NCBI GenBank assembly: GCA_004335835.1
Contig: RWJK01001956.1
Coordinates: 62,001 to 126,000 of the forward strand
DNA from: Scenedesmus sp. ARA3
Lineage: Eukaryota > Chlorophyta > Chlorophyceae > Sphaeropleales > Scenedesmaceae
Reading direction: 5' to 3'
Length of the DNA: 64,000 nt
Shown: in pieces, positions 60,940-64,000 of the stretch
Layout of the letters: every line of letters starts with the position of its first letter
How positions within the stretch are numbered: the stretch's first letter is position 1
Notes under the pieces: generated by a model
Database searches by the model: none
What the model saw: only the letters and a program-made list of their open reading frames with translations
What the model was told of the DNA's origin: nothing
Position numbers and translations under genes: made by a program

Positions 60940-60946
60940 TTACTTG
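60844..60946 (-). repeat. Tandem copy of the 3' end of the eight-Cys gene
   Basis: 60844-60877 and 60913-60946 are near-identical 34-bp segments (gca(t/c)gcagctccaa(g/a)tgcgcaagca...tacttg), 69 bp apart. The second includes the gene's stop codon (60940-60942). Confidence 0.8.
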
Positions 60947-63729
60947 CCTGCAGCCTTGGCATAAGGGTGACCCCACTTAGAGCCATGTGCAGCAGCCACC
61001 TGCTGAGCAGCAGCAGCATGTGCAGCAGCCTTCGCCTGATGCGCCTGCTGCACCTGGGCCATTGTGTTTGCAACATGCTGCTGGAAGGCCTGATGGGCAG
61101 CCTGGGCAGCAGCGATCTTGCTCTGCACGTGCTGTGCGTGCGCCTGGTGCACGGCAGCAACCACGCAGCCGTGCTTGTGGTGGCACTTGGCAGGTGCAGG
61201 CGCCGCAGGGGTAGGCACGGTAGGTGCGGCAGGAGCAGCGGACTTGGTTGCAGGGGAGGAAGCAGGTGCGGATGCTGGTGCTGGTGCTGGTGATGAGACT
61301 GTTGCGGATGCAACCTGGGGAGAGGGAGAAGCACCAGCGCCGCCGCCGACTGAGACAGTAGTGCCGGGTGCTGTGACGCCGACCTGGGCGCTGGATTGGG
61401 CGGTAGCTCCGGAGACAGCCACGGTGGTGCCTGGCGCATTCACGTTGACCTGGAAGAGCCTGCAGGTGGTGAGGTGGGCAGGTGGCAGGGTGCGCGGCGT
61501 GGTTATCAAACCTGTTAGTTCAGTGTTACGGCAGTGCAAGCACTGCAGCGCTCGCGTTCACATTGACCTGGAGCAGCCTGCAGATAAAGAGGTGGATACA
61601 CGACTGGTTGTGGCTTCTCTGTGAACCACTTCTAGAACTGTATCTACCAGGAGAGGTATTAGCTGTGCAGCCTGGCGCGCAGCTGCAGGTACTTGATGAT
61701 GCCATGACCCATGATATGCTGCCATGATCTACGTGGCTTAGCAAGGGTGCCGTGGCTGCTGGACCGCCGCGCTCTTGCAGTTAGTGCTGCCTGCTGGTCC
61801 AGCAGCCACATCACCCTGGCTGGCCTAGCCATGCCCCATGGCCATTGGCAACCTATATTCCCCTTGCAAAACACCGTGTGTACAGTAGCTGAGCTGCCAT
61901 CACCCGAGGCATCCACTGCCTGGCCATGCACCAGTGCTACGTCTGGCAGGCGCCAGGGAAATCTGTTGCCTACGTTTGACGGCGCACACTCCCTTACAAC
62001 CGGCTCAGGTTAAACCGCACTGCCTGACAACACACAATATGCTCTCACTGCCACCCACAGCCGGCACTCATTAAAATCTCAGCTCAAACCTCAACCTCAA
62101 CAACTCGCCGCACTCACTTGCGGCCCCACTTGTGGTGGCCCCACCAGGGGTGCGAGTACGCAACAGGTGCAGGCGCAGGCGCAGGTGCAGGCGCAGGTGC
62201 GGGAGCGGACTTGGAGTAGGCCCAGTGTGACAGGAAGGGGTGCCTCCAGCCGTGCTTGCCGCTTGCAGGAGCCGGTGCGGGGGCTGGCGCTGGGGCACTG
62301 GATGGAGCTGGGCCGGAGGGCTTCTGCTGCTGTGCGCCGCCGACCTGGACGTTAGTGCCAGGGGCCTGCACTGAGACAGCAGGGCCTGATGCAGAGGGGC
62401 TAGACGGAGAGGGGCTGGAGCCACCACCACCACCAGCGGAAGGAGAGGAAGGGGCGGGGGAGCCGCCCTGCACGTTGACGGTGGTGCCTGGGGCGGAGAC
62501 TGTGACTGAGCCGCCGCCGCTGGGGCAGCTGCCGGCGCGGGCTGAGGTGGGGATGTTGCAGCCGTCAAAGCTGCAAGCAGCAGCAGGAGGGGGCGGCGAC
62601 AGAAAAAAGCAGAGGTTACACAGGGGTGGTTGCTTGGTGGCAAGATGTGCATTCTTGCATGCAGATGTAACACATTTTCGCCATCTTGTGATCTGATCAG
62701 ACGCAAAGGCCACATCAGCCGCAGCACGTTCAGCATGCAGCAGATGCAGCAGCACATAACAAGGTAACTCACACAGCCTGCACAGACGCGCGGGTGACAC
62801 CGGCATTCCTAGCCAGCTGGTTGCTCTCGATGCCGGACAGGGTGGCCTCCAGCACGTCAGCATTGCACAGGCCTGGCAGCAGCAGCAGCAGCAGCAACAG
62901 CAAGTAAGCAAGACAGGCGTAGCAGTTGTGAACTGTCACAGCTGTATGCAAGTTATATAGGTGTTATTCAACAGCGACGCGGTTTACTGTGCTGCAGCCA
63001 TCAGCAACATGCTTGTGCATGTTGTAGGTTTTGACCAGTGCTCTTTGGGCCAGCAGGTGGCAGGCTTTGGGCCCCGCCAGCTGGCAGGTTGAACAAAATG
63101 ATGCTGCATCAGTGTGCAGTATGGCTGCAGTGCTGCAGCAGTGATACTCACATCCTGCCAGCTGACCGGATCCTGGGAACCCAACCAGTCCCTGGGCCTG
63201 CAGCAGGTTGGGAGTAAATCAGCAGCAGCAGCACAACCAAGTGGTGAGCCGAGGCAACTGTTAATGGGCAGCGACATGCAATGCACGAGAGCTTGCTGGT
63301 CAAAGCAGTACAAGCAGAGTACGAGTGAACCCCTGTTGTGAGCTGGGGCAAACACAAACACAAATGACAATGTATTGTAAAGCACTTACCTGGCTGCAGC
63401 ACTGTGTGGAGGGTCCTCCCTGGCAGGAAGACAGCTGGGACAGCAGGCCAGTCTGGCCGATGCTGTTCACCCTGCTCTGGCACTCAGAGGAGGGAGGGAT
63501 GCCCTGGCCTGCAGATAAAAACGCGCAGCGTTTTAATCAAACACGATCGAAGCATCGTGCTCGGCGAAAGTGCGGCTCACGCGGTGGGCGTTGCGTGGTG
63601 TGCTGGGCGCTTGATCTGATGTTGTACTGCCAGCTGGCAAGCGTGGCAGATGTTGATGCGGGCCGCACCTTGAACAGCAATAGCCAGGAGCAGCACTGCT
63701 GCGACTATCGCAGCTGAGCGACCTGCCAT
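60940..63729 (-). CDS. Secreted protein with lipid-transfer-like eight-cysteine domain and PAP-rich APGTT repeats
   Basis: Six exons: 63729-63669, 63508-63390, 63197-63152, 62872-62773, 62570-62118, 61459-60940; 1299 nt, 432 residues, phases 1, 0, 1, 2, 2. Residues 1-21 are a signal peptide (MAGRSAAIVAAVLLLAIAVQ). The following domain has cysteines at about 30, 49, 57-58, 76, 78, 113 and 124. This is the order C..C..CC..CxC..C..C of plant non-specific lipid-transfer/prolamin-superfamily domains, with a hydrophobic middle residue in CLC. Then come four copies of a V-x-APGT-(T/N)-V-x-V-x-G motif, PAPAPA and Gly/Ser spacers, a His/Trp-rich patch, and an Ala/His/Gln-rich C-terminal helix. It is an extracellular or wall protein by inference. 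The eight-Cys fold assignment rests on Cys spacing only. Confidence 0.75.
61436..61595 (-). repeat. Duplicated exon start with acceptor (118-bp spacing)
   Basis: 61436-61477 and 61554-61595 are 42-bp copies. On the minus strand each has a tgcag acceptor followed by GCT(C/G)(T/C)TCCAGGT, encoding RLFQVNVNAP (real exon 6, from 61459) and RLLQVNVNAS (decoy, from 61577). The decoy frame stops about 17 codons later. Confidence 0.8.
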
Positions 63730-63853
63730 CGTGCCAATGCAGCTGCAGTGGCGTGTGGTGGCCTTGAAAGCTTGCTGTGGGCAGGCTTGATCTGCAGGCT
63801 CTGTGAACAGGCAAGAAAGGGGACGTAAAACTACAACGAATGGAGCGTGCGGC

Positions 63854-63863
63854 GTTATATAGT
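63854..63863 (-). promoter_or_regulatory. TATA-like box upstream of the eight-Cys secreted protein
   Basis: It reads ACTATATAAC on the minus strand, about 125 bp upstream of the ATG at 63729, allowing a 5' UTR of about 100 bp. Confidence 0.45.
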
Positions 63864-64000
63864 CTCATTCGCAAATGCATCAACGCCTGAAACGGGAGGC
63901 GACGTCAAGCAACCACGTTGGACTTGGACGGGAACTGTCCGCCGGGCAATGCATGTCGGACAGGAACAGCAGAGCTCTTGTTCATTGAAGGCCAAGCAAC

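Noticed and set aside
1..64000. CRISPR arrays, operons, insertion sequences
   Set aside because: The triplet runs and tandem units lack spacer structure, and all genes are spliced eukaryotic genes.

Overview
The window is nuclear DNA of a chlorophyte green alga, most likely a core chlorophyte of the Chlorophyceae (a Scenedesmus/Sphaeropleales-like genome is my best guess; this is inference). The support is intron-dense genes with short GT-AG introns, pervasive CAG/GCA triplet runs that become poly-Ala, poly-Gln or poly-Ser depending on frame, plastid and flagellar genes, and no operons, insertion sequences or bacterial signals. There is one assembly gap of 50 N at 38283-38332 inside a CTG run. 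All multi-exon models below were built by hand from splice sites, reading phase and family motifs. None has transcript support here.

Left part (1-8.1 kb): the 3' end of an SR-rich splicing-type protein (+); a five-exon isoprenylcysteine-methyltransferase-family membrane protein (+); and a leucine-rich-repeat protein with a hydrophobic tail (-). From 18.6 down to 8.1 kb (-) lies a 22-exon gene for the flagellar central-pair protein CPC1/SPEF2 (CH domain, adenylate-kinase-like domain, two EF-hands). It is divergent from an ISN1-type IMP 5'-nucleotidase (+, 19.3-23.3 kb). Then come an HP30-type Tim17+SAM import protein (+, 24.7-26.6 kb) and a conserved protein of unknown function whose 5' exons I could not find (+, 28.6-30.6 kb).

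Right part: two tandem paralogous MYND-finger genes (-, 31.6-36.2 and 36.9-42.2 kb), the first with a one-base frame break and a GC-AG intron; a decayed repeat block (42.4-44.2 kb); a small basic protein (-); a methionine sulfoxide reductase B lacking its zinc cysteines (-); a large Q-rich RAP/OPR-type organelle RNA-binding protein (+, 49.6-55.0 kb); the last exon of a STIG1-like Cys-rich secreted protein (-); and a secreted protein with a lipid-transfer-like eight-cysteine domain (-, 60.9-63.7 kb).

The most unusual signal cuts across genes. In five different genes (six places) the edge of an exon together with its splice site has been copied in tandem into the adjoining intron: 156 bp x3, 103 bp x4, and pairs spaced 112, 131, 190 and 118 bp. 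Some copies form complete in-frame mini-exons. This looks like a recurrent process producing decoy or alternative splice sites, or raw material for new introns and exons.
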